Assembly: GCA_900316665.1 (NCBI GenBank)
Contig: ONDV01000003.1
Coordinates: 1-64,000, forward strand
Direction of reading: 5' to 3'
Source of the DNA: an uncultured Lachnospiraceae bacterium
GTDB lineage: Bacteria > Bacillota > Clostridia > Lachnospirales > Lachnospiraceae
DNA: 64,000 nucleotides
Position numbers and translations under genes: made by a program. The notes beneath the pieces are model-generated. The model saw nothing but the letters and a program-made list of their open reading frames with translations, searched no databases and had not been told where the DNA came from. Numbering within the stretch: position 1 is the stretch's first letter; the number at the start of each line of letters is the position of its first letter. Below are positions 54,183-62,787 of this stretch, piece after piece.

Positions 54183-54536
54183 TCACGCATTCATTGTTGC
54201 GAGAACAGTGCCTGCTTCAACCTGCTGACCTTCCGTCACTTCGATGGAAGCTATTGTTCCATCCTGCTTTGCGACAACAGGTGTCTCCATCTTCATAATC
54301 TCAAGAGTAATGACTGTATCACCGCGTGATACCTTGTCTCCCGGCTTTGTGTCAAGCTTGAATACTTTGCCTGATGCTTCAGCTGTTACTTTAACAGAAC
54401 CCTGCTTTCCGTTGGATACAGGAGCCTTCGACGCTGCCTTCTTTACAGGAGCAGACTTTACTTCTCCGGTGCTGCCTGTTTCTTCAACGCTTACATCATA
54501 TGCTGTTCCGTTTACGGTGATGGTATAATTTTTCAT
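54183..54536 (-). CDS. Biotin carboxyl carrier subunit
   Basis: A 117-aa biotinyl protein. Lys82 in EIMKMET is the biotinylated residue. It starts MKNYTITVNGTAYDVSVEE, followed by an Ala/Pro/Lys-rich linker (about 28-48) and the lipoyl/biotinyl fold. Shared by the carboxyltransferases and the beta subunit of the pump. Confidence 0.95.
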   Translation of the reverse strand: MKNYTITVNGTAYDVSVEETGSTGEVKSAPVKKAASKAPVSNGKQGSVKVTAEASGKVFKLDTKPGDKVSRGDTVITLEIMKMETPVVAKQDGTIASIEVTEGQQVEAGTVLATMNA

Positions 54537-54552
54537 GATAATTCCTCCTGTA

Positions 54553-55311
54553 TCAATATCTTCTTCTGATCTTTCTGACTACAAAATCATCTGTGCTTTC
54601 ACCTGTGTATGCTGAAACTGCTGCGGCAATAACTGCTATAAGCTCATCATTATTGTTGTCCACCGGAATTACTTCCCTAGCTGTCTCAACAGCTGTCTCA
54701 ACAGGCTGCTTGTCTTCAGAGAATTTCTTCTGGAGATAAGGGATAATATTGAAAGCATAAATCACAAGGCAGATGATAATTAGAATCGCAAAGACTGTTC
54801 CCATTCCAAGCAGGACGTTCATTCCGGCACGCCCCATGGTCTCGCCCAAGGTATATTTGAGATTCAGATTGACTCCGGTAAGAACCATATGGGATCCTCT
54901 GGTGGTATATACAAATACCAGTTCAGCATCTCTCTTGGAATAATCTAGTCCCTGTTTGCAGGTGATCGTTTTTCCGGCCTTTGTAACGGTGAAATCTCCG
55001 AAGGATTCAAAATCTCCAACCTTATCAGCCGCGTCAGCCCAGTCGCCTAACATTCCCTCAAGTATGACATCCTGGTTTTTAGTATCTCCTTCAGCGAGCT
55101 CAGAATCATTTTTGTATTTTTCTTCCTGTTTTCTGGCATTCTTTGCCGAAATGGAATTCAGCTGTTCAGCTGTCTGCTGCATTTGCTGCTTTATATCGGA
55201 TTTCTCGTAGCCATAGACTTTAGTTGCAGTCATATTGGTATTAGTAGATCCGCAGGATACAAGAAGAAAAGCAAATGCCGCTAAAACAGCGGTAAGTCCA
55301 AATTTCTTCAT
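54553..55311 (-). CDS. OadG-like subunit with lipoprotein N-terminus
   Basis: OadG (gamma/delta) anchors the alpha subunit to the membrane beta subunit. The 252-aa protein has an unusual N-terminus: a lipobox signal (LLVSC-G, cleavage before Cys20), then about 130 extracytoplasmic residues, then a membrane helix (about 168-192). The cytoplasmic tail ends with ELIAVIAAAVSAYTG and VVRKIRR, which mark OadG. The extra lipoprotein domain is not in the short classical OadG. Confidence 0.8.
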   Translation of the reverse strand: MKKFGLTAVLAAFAFLLVSCGSTNTNMTATKVYGYEKSDIKQQMQQTAEQLNSISAKNARKQEEKYKNDSELAEGDTKNQDVILEGMLGDWADAADKVGDFESFGDFTVTKAGKTITCKQGLDYSKRDAELVFVYTTRGSHMVLTGVNLNLKYTLGETMGRAGMNVLLGMGTVFAILIIICLVIYAFNIIPYLQKKFSEDKQPVETAVETAREVIPVDNNNDELIAVIAAAVSAYTGESTDDFVVRKIRRRY

Positions 55312-55322
55312 ATCTTCCTCAC

Positions 55323-56720
55323 TTACTTTGCTGTATGTTTCCTGTAATATTCTGCTTTTGACTCAAGCATTTCAAAACCGGCAATCAGATATTTCCTGGT
55401 ATCAGAGAAATTGATGATACGGTCTATATATCCGCGGCGAAGAGCCTGAGCAGTACCGGATTGAATTTCTTCAAACTTTTCAGCTACTTCGGCCTGTTCC
55501 TCAGACGTGCCGTCTTCGCAAATAATCTTGGAAGCAAGTGACGCATCCATTATACCCATCTTGGAATCCGGATAAGCCATGACTATATCAGCACCAAGAG
55601 ATTTTGAATTCATAAAGATATAAGGAGTGCCGAAAGCAGAGTCCGTAATAAGATTTATCTTCGGAACATCGCTGGACGCAAGACCTACAGCAAATCTCGC
55701 AAGCTCACGTGGAAGAGTTATCTCGTTATGAACAGATTTCTCGTAACCGGATACATTTGTAAGCGTAAGTACAGGGTAATCAAAAGCATCGCAGAAACGA
55801 ATGAAATCTGCAGCTTTTCTGATACCTGCTGCTGTAAGATCAGTTGAAAAATCCTTGCCGCATTTTGAGCATCTGGATCTGTTGCCGACCAGACCGACTG
55901 TCATTCCGCCAAGACGTATAAAACCGGTGGTCATATTCTTCTCAAAGCCCTGCTTTGTCTCAAAGAATACATGAGAGTCGCTTATTTCTTTTGCAAATTC
56001 TCTTGTATCATACCTCTTGTCTTCCAGTCCTGTGGAAGCGCGGTTCAAATCGTCCTCATCATCCTCGTCATCCTCGGCAAGAATAGATACAAGCTCTCTG
56101 ATTTTCTCAGAAAGTTCTTCTTCTGTTCCTGTGATGTCACAAATACCGCTCTTTTTATACGCAAATTCCGGAGATGATGAATCGCAGGAATCAACAGAAT
56201 TGCCGGGTATCGCATCAGGAGAATTAAGAAAAACAGAACCCTTGTCAGAAACAAATGTAAAATCACTGATAGATGCAATAGCGCTCAGACCGCCGCCGCA
56301 TTTTCCAAATACAGCAGCTATCTCAGGAACCACTCCTGACGCATCTGCAGCTTCTGATGTAATAAGTCCCATTGACTCAAGTGCATCATAACTCTCATCA
56401 AGCCTTACTCCACCGCAATCTATGATTCCGATGACAGGCGCATTCATGTCCACTGCCATTTCATAGATACGCGCTATCTTCTTTGCGTGCATTTCGCCGA
56501 TCGTGCCGCCAAGCACGTCCGGATCCTGGCTATAGACGAATACCAGATTACCATTGATAGTTCCATGTCCGCATACAACACCGTCCGATGGAGCCTTCTC
56601 ACGATTCAGTGTGAAGTCTGTATTGCGCGCTGTGATATCAGCGCCGAGTTCAACAAAGCTGTTGTCATCGAGAAGACGTTCCACTCTCTGGACCGCAAGA
56701 CTGTTCTTACGTTCACTCAT
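55323..56720 (-). CDS. Acyl-CoA-type carboxyltransferase subunit (MmdA-like)
   Basis: The 465-aa protein belongs to the PF01039 carboxyl-transferase family of methylmalonyl-CoA and glutaconyl-CoA decarboxylase alpha subunits. It has the oxyanion-hole type segments (GGTIGEMHAKKIARI, FGKCGGGLSAIASI; FGTPYIFMNSKSLGAD in the C-terminal half). A short acidic run (EDDEDDEDD, about 226-234) and a CxxC (CSKCGKDF) are unusual insertions. ATG 56720 has GGAGG 9 bases upstream; an in-frame ATG at 56762 would precede it. The substrate acyl-CoA cannot be decided. Confidence 0.85.
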   Translation of the reverse strand: MSERKNSLAVQRVERLLDDNSFVELGADITARNTDFTLNREKAPSDGVVCGHGTINGNLVFVYSQDPDVLGGTIGEMHAKKIARIYEMAVDMNAPVIGIIDCGGVRLDESYDALESMGLITSEAADASGVVPEIAAVFGKCGGGLSAIASISDFTFVSDKGSVFLNSPDAIPGNSVDSCDSSSPEFAYKKSGICDITGTEEELSEKIRELVSILAEDDEDDEDDLNRASTGLEDKRYDTREFAKEISDSHVFFETKQGFEKNMTTGFIRLGGMTVGLVGNRSRCSKCGKDFSTDLTAAGIRKAADFIRFCDAFDYPVLTLTNVSGYEKSVHNEITLPRELARFAVGLASSDVPKINLITDSAFGTPYIFMNSKSLGADIVMAYPDSKMGIMDASLASKIICEDGTSEEQAEVAEKFEEIQSGTAQALRRGYIDRIINFSDTRKYLIAGFEMLESKAEYYRKHTAK

Positions 56721-56760
56721 GCTCAAATACCTCCAAGTAATAAAATTCCGTACGGATTTC

Positions 56761-56789
56761 ATAATATATCAAACAAAAAATCATTTCAA
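56761..56789 (-). promoter_or_regulatory. Predicted promoter of the decarboxylase operon
   Basis: TTGAAA (56784-56789), a 17-base spacer, TATTAT (56761-56766) on the minus strand, about 40 bases before the MmdA-like start. Confidence 0.65.
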
Positions 56790-56811
56790 TATGGATTGTG
56801 CCAAAAAACAT

Positions 56812-56840
56812 AATAAAAAGCCTGTCATTTAACAGGCTTT
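56812..56840 (-). terminator. Terminator downstream of scpB
   Basis: AAAGCCTGT and ACAGGCTTT form a 9-bp stem (56817-56840), followed on the minus strand by TTATTATGTTTTTT. The repeat at 56867-57013 separates it from scpB. Confidence 0.8.
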
Positions 56841-56866
56841 AAATACAGCTCTATTTTTTTATTATC

Positions 56867-57013
56867 AAAACTTCCCACATAAATAATGAAAATCTTCGTT
56901 GCAAAGGATTCATGGAAGCCATGAGATGCACAGATGGTGGCGAGCATTGTGTTTTTCGTTGTGAGCGAGCACGCTAGCTGCGGCTCGGAAACTGTAACAG
57001 CACGAAGTGGTGT
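56867..57013 (-). repeat. Structured dispersed repeat, copy B
   Basis: Reverse-complement copy of the repeat at 1-170: 99 identical bases (57013-56915), then divergence and a shared ATGTGGGAAGTTTT end. It lacks the palindrome nested in copy A. Its first 40 bases overlap the 3' end of scpB and give that gene its stop codon, which lies in the GCTAGC core of the repeat. Confidence 0.85.
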
Positions 57014-57576
57014 GATAGAGACACATCAGCTTCCTCTTCAGCCTCCTGCTTGAATTCCTCAACTTTGACGGGATCCAGAACAGGGAGATCGTCAAGAGAT
57101 GTCAGTCCAAATGCCTTGAGAAAAGAATCGGTGGTTCCGAAAAGCATAGGTCTTCCCGGAGCATCCAGTCGTCCCAGTTCACATACCAGATCATACTCCA
57201 CCAGCTTCGAAACAGCATGATCAGAAGAGACTCCTCTTATTTTTTCAATCTCTGCCTTTGTCACAGGCTGCCTGTAAGCTATAATTGAAAGAGTCTCCAT
57301 GAGGACTTCCGTCAGCTGTAATTTACGAGGCTGTCTGGCAAGATTAATAAGCGTATCGTAGATTTCCGGAGCAGTGCACATCTGATAAGAATCGTTTATT
57401 TTTATTATCCTTACTCCGCGTCCATTCCTAAGGAATTCCCTGGACAATTCCTCTGCTGCCTCTATTACATCTTCTCTCCTGCAGCCAATTGCATCAGCCA
57501 TTCTGTCACAGCTTACACTGTCTCCCATAGCGAAGAGTATCCCCTCGACTTTTGTCTTAATATTTATGTCATCCAT
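56974..57576 (-). CDS. scpB: Segregation and condensation protein ScpB
   Basis: ScpB is the winged-helix (kite) partner of ScpA in the SMC condensin. The 200-aa protein has two winged-helix domains (about 1-80 and 85-165) with ETLSIIAYRQPVTKAEIE-like RGV motifs and MLFGTTDSFLKAFGL. The last 12 residues (about HHFVLLQFPSRS) and stop lie in the repeat, so the natural C-terminus has been replaced. ATG 57576 has GGAG 10 bases upstream, placed inside the end of scpA; the TTG 57597 start is rejected. Confidence 0.93.
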   Translation of the reverse strand: MDDINIKTKVEGILFAMGDSVSCDRMADAIGCRREDVIEAAEELSREFLRNGRGVRIIKINDSYQMCTAPEIYDTLINLARQPRKLQLTEVLMETLSIIAYRQPVTKAEIEKIRGVSSDHAVSKLVEYDLVCELGRLDAPGRPMLFGTTDSFLKAFGLTSLDDLPVLDPVKVEEFKQEAEEEADVSLSHHFVLLQFPSRS

Positions 57577-57581
57577 AAAAG

Positions 57582-58367
57582 CTATACTCCGGCGCAAACT
57601 TCTGATTCTATTGAAATGTCAGAAAAAAGACCTTCCTGGCTGACTCTTATCATTCCAGTCTTCATCAGCTCCAGCACCGATAAAAAAGTAACAATAACCT
57701 CGGTCTTTGATGCCGCTTTTGAGAAAAGATCGGTAAATGAGAAGAAACGGTGAGTCTTCACAAAAGTCCGCATCTCCTCCATTTTCTCATCAAGTGATAT
57801 TTCCTCTTTCTCAATCTTTCCAAAGCCCGAACGGATTGGATCGACCCTGTCTTCCTGCCTTGCCATAACCGATTCAAACACCTTGTAAAGATCTGTAAGT
57901 GTTATGCCCGAAAGAAGATCTCCGGCAGATACAGGTTCTTCGTACTTCAATACTTCATCCGGAATGGTAGGCTTCTTATAAAGCATATCCGGCGTATTCT
58001 CATAAAGAGTATAGAGATCATCGGAGATACATCTGAAAAGCTTGTACTCCAGCAGCTGCCGGACAAGCTCTTCTCTGGGATCGATATCTTCTCCCTCATC
58101 ATTTTTTTGTCTTGGAAGAAGCATTCTTGACTTGATGTCGAGAAGCGTGGATGCCATGAGCAGAAATTCACTCATGACATCAAGATCTCGTCTCTGCATC
58201 TCGTTTATCCATTCGATATACTGATCCGTTATCTTTGCGATAGGGATATCGTAGATGCTTACCTTATTCTTATCTATCAGATGAAGAAGAAGATCCAGAG
58301 GTCCATCAAAGGATCCAATATGAAATTCCGGCTCTATAACCTCATTTTTCTGATCAGGCATATCCAT
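57582..58367 (-). CDS. scpA: Segregation and condensation protein ScpA
   Basis: ScpA is the kleisin that closes the SMC ring. The 261-aa protein shows the N-terminal block FDGPLDLLLHLIDKNKVSIYDIPIAKITDQY (residues cited in part: FDGPLDLLLHLI, IYDIPIAKIT) and the C-terminal winged helix (VTFLSVLELMK). Overlaps pnp by one base and precedes scpB by a few bases. Confidence 0.96.
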   Translation of the reverse strand: MDMPDQKNEVIEPEFHIGSFDGPLDLLLHLIDKNKVSIYDIPIAKITDQYIEWINEMQRRDLDVMSEFLLMASTLLDIKSRMLLPRQKNDEGEDIDPREELVRQLLEYKLFRCISDDLYTLYENTPDMLYKKPTIPDEVLKYEEPVSAGDLLSGITLTDLYKVFESVMARQEDRVDPIRSGFGKIEKEEISLDEKMEEMRTFVKTHRFFSFTDLFSKAASKTEVIVTFLSVLELMKTGMIRVSQEGLFSDISIESEVCAGV

Positions 58368-60460
58368 TATTTATCAGAAGGCACATCCTTTATTGAGAAA
58401 GATATTCTGCCCATTCTGTCCTTTCCAAGACAGATGACTTTGACCGTATCTCCCAGTGTCAGTACATCCTCTACTCTGTCAATTCGTTCATTGGCGATTT
58501 TACTGATGTGAACCATACCCTCTTTGCCGGGCGCAAATTCTATAAATGCGCCGAATTCCTTTATTGATACAACTTTTCCGGTAAGGATCTGACCTTTCTC
58601 AAACTCAGTCGTAATTATTTTAATCATCTGCTTGGCTTCTTCAATACGATCCATGTCAGTACCGCAAAGATCCACGCGACCGTCTTCGGAGATATCGATC
58701 TTAACTCCGGTGCGGTCGATTATCTCATTGATAGTCTTGCCCTGCTTGCCGACTACATCACCGATCTTCTGAGGATCTATAGTCATAGAAACAATCTTTG
58801 GCGCATATTTTGACAATTCTTTTCTCGGCTCAGCGATAGCTTTGGACATACATGTATCCATGATAAAGTTTCTGGCTTCATGTGCTCTTCTTATGGCTTC
58901 TTCCACTATCGGTCTTGTGAGACCGTGAATCTTGATATCCATCTGGATAGCGGTAATGCCCTCATGAGTTCCGGTTACCTTGAAGTCCATATCTCCAAAG
59001 AAATCTTCAAGTCCCTGAATATCGGTAAGAACAATATAATCGTCATCGGTATCACCTGTTACAAGACCACAGCTTATTCCCGCGACCATATCCTTAAGTG
59101 GAACACCTGCAGCCATAAGTGACATGCAGCTGGCGCATGTGGATGCCATGGATGTGGAGCCGTTTGACTCAAAAGTTTCCGAGACAGCTCTTATGGAATA
59201 AGGGAATTCCTCAGCTGACGGAAGTACAGGTACAAGCGCTCTCTCCGCAAGAGCTCCATGACCTATTTCACGTCTTCCCGGACCTCTCGAAGGCTTTGTC
59301 TCACCAACAGAGTATGAAGGAAAATTATACTGATGAATATATCTCTTCTCTGTTACATTCGGATCCAGACCGTCTATCTTCTGAGCCTCTGAAAGCGGAG
59401 CAAGCGTCACAATATCGCAGATCTGAGTCTGACCTCTGGTAAAGAGAGATGAACCATGAACTCTTGGAATCACATCCACTTCAGCTGATAGCGGACGGAT
59501 CTCATCGATGCGGCGGTTATCAGGTCTCTTATGATCCTTTAATATCATTTTACGAACAGTCTTCTTTTCGTACTGATATACGGCAGCATCGACCAGTGGA
59601 AGATAATCCTCGAAATCACTGAAAGCATCTATAAGCTTTTCGGTTATAAGCTTTACATTTTCCTCACGGCGCTGTTTGTCATCAGTAAAAACAGCCTCTT
59701 CCATCTCAGACGGAGGAACAATTTCTTTTATTTTATCCATCATCGCTTCAGGAATAGCGCAGGACTCATATGTAAATTTTGGCTTTCCGACTTCTGACAC
59801 GATCTCATCAATAAATTTGATTATAGACTGGTTCACATCATGAGCCCTGTAGATAGCGTCAATCATGGTCTCATCAGAAAGCTTGTTGGCACCTGCCTCG
59901 ATCATGATTACTTTATCTCTGGTAGATGCGACTGTAAGCTCAAGATCACCCTCATCCCATTCTTTTTGCGACGGATTGATTATGAACTGACCATCCTTCA
60001 TACCCACCTGAGTCATTGCGCATGGACCGTCAAAAGGAATGTCTGAGATACATGTGGCAATAGCTGTTCCTATCATAGCCACAAGTTCCGGTCTGCACTC
60101 AGGATCTACAGAAAGCACCAGGTTATTAAGTGTCACATCATTTCTGAAATCCTTGGGGAAAAGCGGACGCATGGGTCTGTCTATAACTCTGGCAGTAAGC
60201 ACGGAATTATCAGACGCTTTTCCTTCCCTCTTTTTGAAGCCGCCCGGCATTCTGCCGACGGAATAGAATTTTTCCTCAAATTCCACGGATAACGGGAAAA
60301 AATCAACTCCTTCACGAGGCTTGTCTGATGCTGTAGCCGTGCAAAGAAGCGTGGTATCTCCGTACTGGATAAATACAGCGCCATTAGCCTGCTTTGCGAC
60401 TTTACCGGTCTGAACCTTCAGAGGTCGACCCGCAAGAGTCATCTCAAATGTCTTTACCAT
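58367..60460 (-). CDS. pnp: Polynucleotide phosphorylase
   Basis: A 3'-5' phosphorolytic exoribonuclease. The 697-aa protein has two RNase PH-like domains (about 5-230 and 300-540), then KH (about 550-610; VGKQGKTINEIIDRTG) and S1 (about 617-690; FGAFIEFAPGKEGMVHIS). ATG 60460 has AAGGAG 7 bases upstream; an in-frame ATG at 60487 is rejected. It follows rpsO, as in most bacteria. Confidence 0.97.
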   Translation of the reverse strand: MVKTFEMTLAGRPLKVQTGKVAKQANGAVFIQYGDTTLLCTATASDKPREGVDFFPLSVEFEEKFYSVGRMPGGFKKREGKASDNSVLTARVIDRPMRPLFPKDFRNDVTLNNLVLSVDPECRPELVAMIGTAIATCISDIPFDGPCAMTQVGMKDGQFIINPSQKEWDEGDLELTVASTRDKVIMIEAGANKLSDETMIDAIYRAHDVNQSIIKFIDEIVSEVGKPKFTYESCAIPEAMMDKIKEIVPPSEMEEAVFTDDKQRREENVKLITEKLIDAFSDFEDYLPLVDAAVYQYEKKTVRKMILKDHKRPDNRRIDEIRPLSAEVDVIPRVHGSSLFTRGQTQICDIVTLAPLSEAQKIDGLDPNVTEKRYIHQYNFPSYSVGETKPSRGPGRREIGHGALAERALVPVLPSAEEFPYSIRAVSETFESNGSTSMASTCASCMSLMAAGVPLKDMVAGISCGLVTGDTDDDYIVLTDIQGLEDFFGDMDFKVTGTHEGITAIQMDIKIHGLTRPIVEEAIRRAHEARNFIMDTCMSKAIAEPRKELSKYAPKIVSMTIDPQKIGDVVGKQGKTINEIIDRTGVKIDISEDGRVDLCGTDMDRIEEAKQMIKIITTEFEKGQILTGKVVSIKEFGAFIEFAPGKEGMVHISKIANERIDRVEDVLTLGDTVKVICLGKDRMGRISFSIKDVPSDK

Positions 60461-60504
60461 ATTGAATCTCCTTATCAACCCTTCCATACACTTTATGCTT
60501 CTAT

Positions 60505-60538
60505 AAAAAACGGGCGAAATAGAATGACTATTCCGCCC
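60505..60538 (-). terminator. Terminator of rpsO
   Basis: GGGCGGAATAG-TCATT-CTATTTCGCCC (stem with one mismatch), followed by GTTTTTT on the minus strand. It separates rpsO from pnp, though no other pnp promoter is evident. Confidence 0.85.
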
Positions 60539-60545
60539 TTAAAGA

Positions 60546-60812
60546 TTACTTTCTGAGTCCGAGGCGTTCGATCAGCGAACGGTATCTCTCGATATCAACG
60601 CTCTTAAGATAAGCAAGCAGGTTTCTTCTCTTACCTACCATCTTAAGAAGGCCTCTTCTTGAATGATGGTCCTTGGGATTAGCCTTAAGGTGCTCTGTGA
60701 GCTCCTGGATCCTGGCTGTAAGAACCGCTACCTGTACCTCAGGTGAACCTGTGTCTCCGGGAGTACGAGCGTATTCATTGATAATCTGTGTCTTCTTTTC
60801 CTTTGTGATCAT
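60546..60812 (-). CDS. rpsO: 30S ribosomal protein S15
   Basis: Primary 16S rRNA-binding protein, 88 aa as usual, starting [16 protein letters not shown] and with the [11 protein letters not shown] and [21 protein letters not shown] blocks. ATG 60812 has GGAGG 9 bases upstream. A longer in-frame start at 60983 would add 57 unrelated residues and is rejected. Structured leader at about 60835-60895. Confidence 0.98.
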   Translation of the reverse strand: MITKEKKTQIINEYARTPGDTGSPEVQVAVLTARIQELTEHLKANPKDHHSRRGLLKMVGKRRNLLAYLKSVDIERYRSLIERLGLRK

Positions 60813-60837
60813 AATTAAGATCCTCCATGCTAAAAAT

Positions 60838-60892
60838 ACTGCCCGGATCATGCAGACGGTCAGGAAATCCGTGAACGGAACCCGGGTACACA
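60838..60892 (-). promoter_or_regulatory. Structured leader of rpsO
   Basis: An outer CCCGG/CCGGG pair (60881-60885 with 60842-60846) encloses TCCGT-TC-ACGGA. S15 is autoregulated through leader RNA in several bacteria; no tested Firmicutes motif could be matched here by eye. Confidence 0.35.
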
Positions 60893-60900
60893 ACATATGG

Positions 60901-60929
60901 ATATTATCATATTGATAATTGAATGTAAA
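60901..60929 (-). promoter_or_regulatory. Predicted promoter of rpsO
   Basis: TTTACA (60924-60929), 17 bases, TAATAT (60901-60906) on the minus strand, leaving a leader of about 80 bases. Confidence 0.6.
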
Positions 60930-60969
60930 TAAAAAAATATCGAAATTTCCCCGTCCTGATATCTTCCAT

Positions 60970-61893
60970 TTATTTACGATCATCGTTAAAATACGATAGC
61001 GCTGTCTTCATATCTTTTCGAATCTGCTTCGATAACTCATCAAGACCTGAAAATTTCTTTTCAGGTCTTATGAATTCAAGAAAGATCACTCTGGCCTCAC
61101 GGTCATAGACATCTTCCTTGAAATCAAGTATATAAGTCTCCACATTGACTTTTCCCTCGTTTGATACTGTCGGCTTTACTCCAACATTGGAGATTCCATG
61201 ATAGATGTGACTTCCTATCTCCACCTCTGTTATATATACGCCATTTTTTGGGATCAGCTTATTATCAGGCGGAATCTGGTTTATAGTAGGAATGCCCATT
61301 CCTGTGCCAATATGATTTCCATGCACGATCTTGCCCCATATAAAATATGGATATCCCAAAAGATTTTTGACCTCATTAACATTCCCTGAAACGAGTTCTT
61401 TTCTGATGCGGGTACTTGAGATATCAATAGAATCTTCCTTAAGCTTTGGCACTGCTTCAAGCTCAAATCCAAATTTTTTGGAAAGCTCCATGAGAAGAGA
61501 AACATCTCCCCTCCCCTTTTCTCCAAAAGTGAAATCATCCCCGCAGACCATATATTTCATATGAAAGCGGTTTACTAATTCCAAAACAAATTCATCCGGT
61601 TTAAGATGCATGAACTTTTCATCAAAAGGAGCTTCTACAAGATACGACAGGTCTCTTTTTTTCAAATATACACGACGCTCATCCGGAGTGATAAGATTTT
61701 TGTCATCAGCCTTTCCCAGTATCGATCTCGGAGATACCGGAAATGTGATCATACATGATCTGAGTGACGGCTCTTTTGATAATATGCGGTTCAAAAGAAG
61801 CTCATGTCCCCTGTGCAGTCCATCAAATTTACCGACTGTTACTGCGGTAGAGTGTTCAGTTTTAAATGAAAAAAAATCGCTGTATATTTCCAT
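60970..61893 (-). CDS. ribF: Bifunctional riboflavin kinase / FAD synthetase
   Basis: Makes FMN and FAD. The 307-aa protein has the FAD synthetase domain (about 1-185; [15 protein letters not shown] and the [10 protein letters not shown] motif) and the C-terminal riboflavin kinase domain (about 190-305; [29 protein letters not shown]). Gene order truB-ribF-rpsO-pnp is the classical one. Confidence 0.97.
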   Translation of the reverse strand: MEIYSDFFSFKTEHSTAVTVGKFDGLHRGHELLLNRILSKEPSLRSCMITFPVSPRSILGKADDKNLITPDERRVYLKKRDLSYLVEAPFDEKFMHLKPDEFVLELVNRFHMKYMVCGDDFTFGEKGRGDVSLLMELSKKFGFELEAVPKLKEDSIDISSTRIRKELVSGNVNEVKNLLGYPYFIWGKIVHGNHIGTGMGIPTINQIPPDNKLIPKNGVYITEVEIGSHIYHGISNVGVKPTVSNEGKVNVETYILDFKEDVYDREARVIFLEFIRPEKKFSGLDELSKQIRKDMKTALSYFNDDRK

Positions 61894-61896
61894 ATT

Positions 61897-62787
61897 TCAG
61901 ATAAACATCTTTAAGACTTTATATTCTCCTGTAGTATCAAGCGTGTAAAGAGCCGAAAGATCACTGTCTCCTTTCCGATATACTCTTACTACAGTACCGG
62001 CGGGGTAAATCTTATTTATACCAAGTTCCTCAGGATACATCCTGTTTCCATTCATGAGATATTTATATGCTTCCGGTGAAACTGTAACCTTTTCGTAATC
62101 AGGAAAAAGGTCTCCGACAGGATGGATATTTTCATCTATGACTGACACATCCTTCAGCTCATCAAGCTTTACTGCATCTTTTATATCAAACCTTCCGACA
62201 GATGTTCTCCTGAGATATGACATACATGCAGGAAGTCCGAGACGGACGCCTATATCACGGCAAAGAGATCTTATATAAGTGCCGGCTGAACAGGAGACGC
62301 TGAAAGAAATCCGGTTTCCGGAAACAATGATTTTATCAATCGAATTGATTTTGACCCGGCAGCTTTTTCTTTCAACAGTCTTTCCGCTTCTTGCAAGGTC
62401 ATAAAGCCTTTTCCCGTTTATTTTTTTTGCGGAATACATGGGAGGGATCTGGTCATAAACCCCGGTAAAAGACATAACAGCATTTATTATCTCATCTTCC
62501 CTTAAAGAATCCGGTATCTCTTTCTTATCGATAATCGTTCCTGATATATCTTCCGTATCAGTAGCCATGCCGAGAATCATCTCTGTATCATAAGATTTGC
62601 TGTCATAATTCAAAAGCGACTCAGCTCTCGTAGCCCGCCCGATAAGCACAATCATAAGACCTGTGGCATCAGGATCCAAAGTTCCTGTATGACCGGTCTT
62701 CTTCTCTCCTGACAAATATCTTATCTTCCTTACCAGATCAAAGGAAGTCATACCTCCCGGTTTATCTATAAGTAAAAAACCATTCAT
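61897..62787 (-). CDS. truB: tRNA pseudouridine-55 synthase
   Basis: Modifies U55 of tRNAs. The 296-aa protein has the catalytic GTLDPDATGLM (Asp about 38), the KKTGHTG segment before it and RIFDLARSG-like and C-terminal PUA-like parts. Follows nrnA by a 4-base overlap. Confidence 0.97.
   Translation of the reverse strand: MNGFLLIDKPGGMTSFDLVRKIRYLSGEKKTGHTGTLDPDATGLMIVLIGRATRAESLLNYDSKSYDTEMILGMATDTEDISGTIIDKKEIPDSLREDEIINAVMSFTGVYDQIPPMYSAKKINGKRLYDLARSGKTVERKSCRVKINSIDKIIVSGNRISFSVSCSAGTYIRSLCRDIGVRLGLPACMSYLRRTSVGRFDIKDAVKLDELKDVSVIDENIHPVGDLFPDYEKVTVSPEAYKYLMNGNRMYPEELGINKIYPAGTVVRVYRKGDSDLSALYTLDTTGEYKVLKMFI

Noticed and set aside
60813-60983. 57-residue N-terminal extension of S15
   Set aside because: S15 is normally 88-89 aa, and the ATG at 60812 has its own Shine-Dalgarno. 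The extra region overlaps the promoter and leader.
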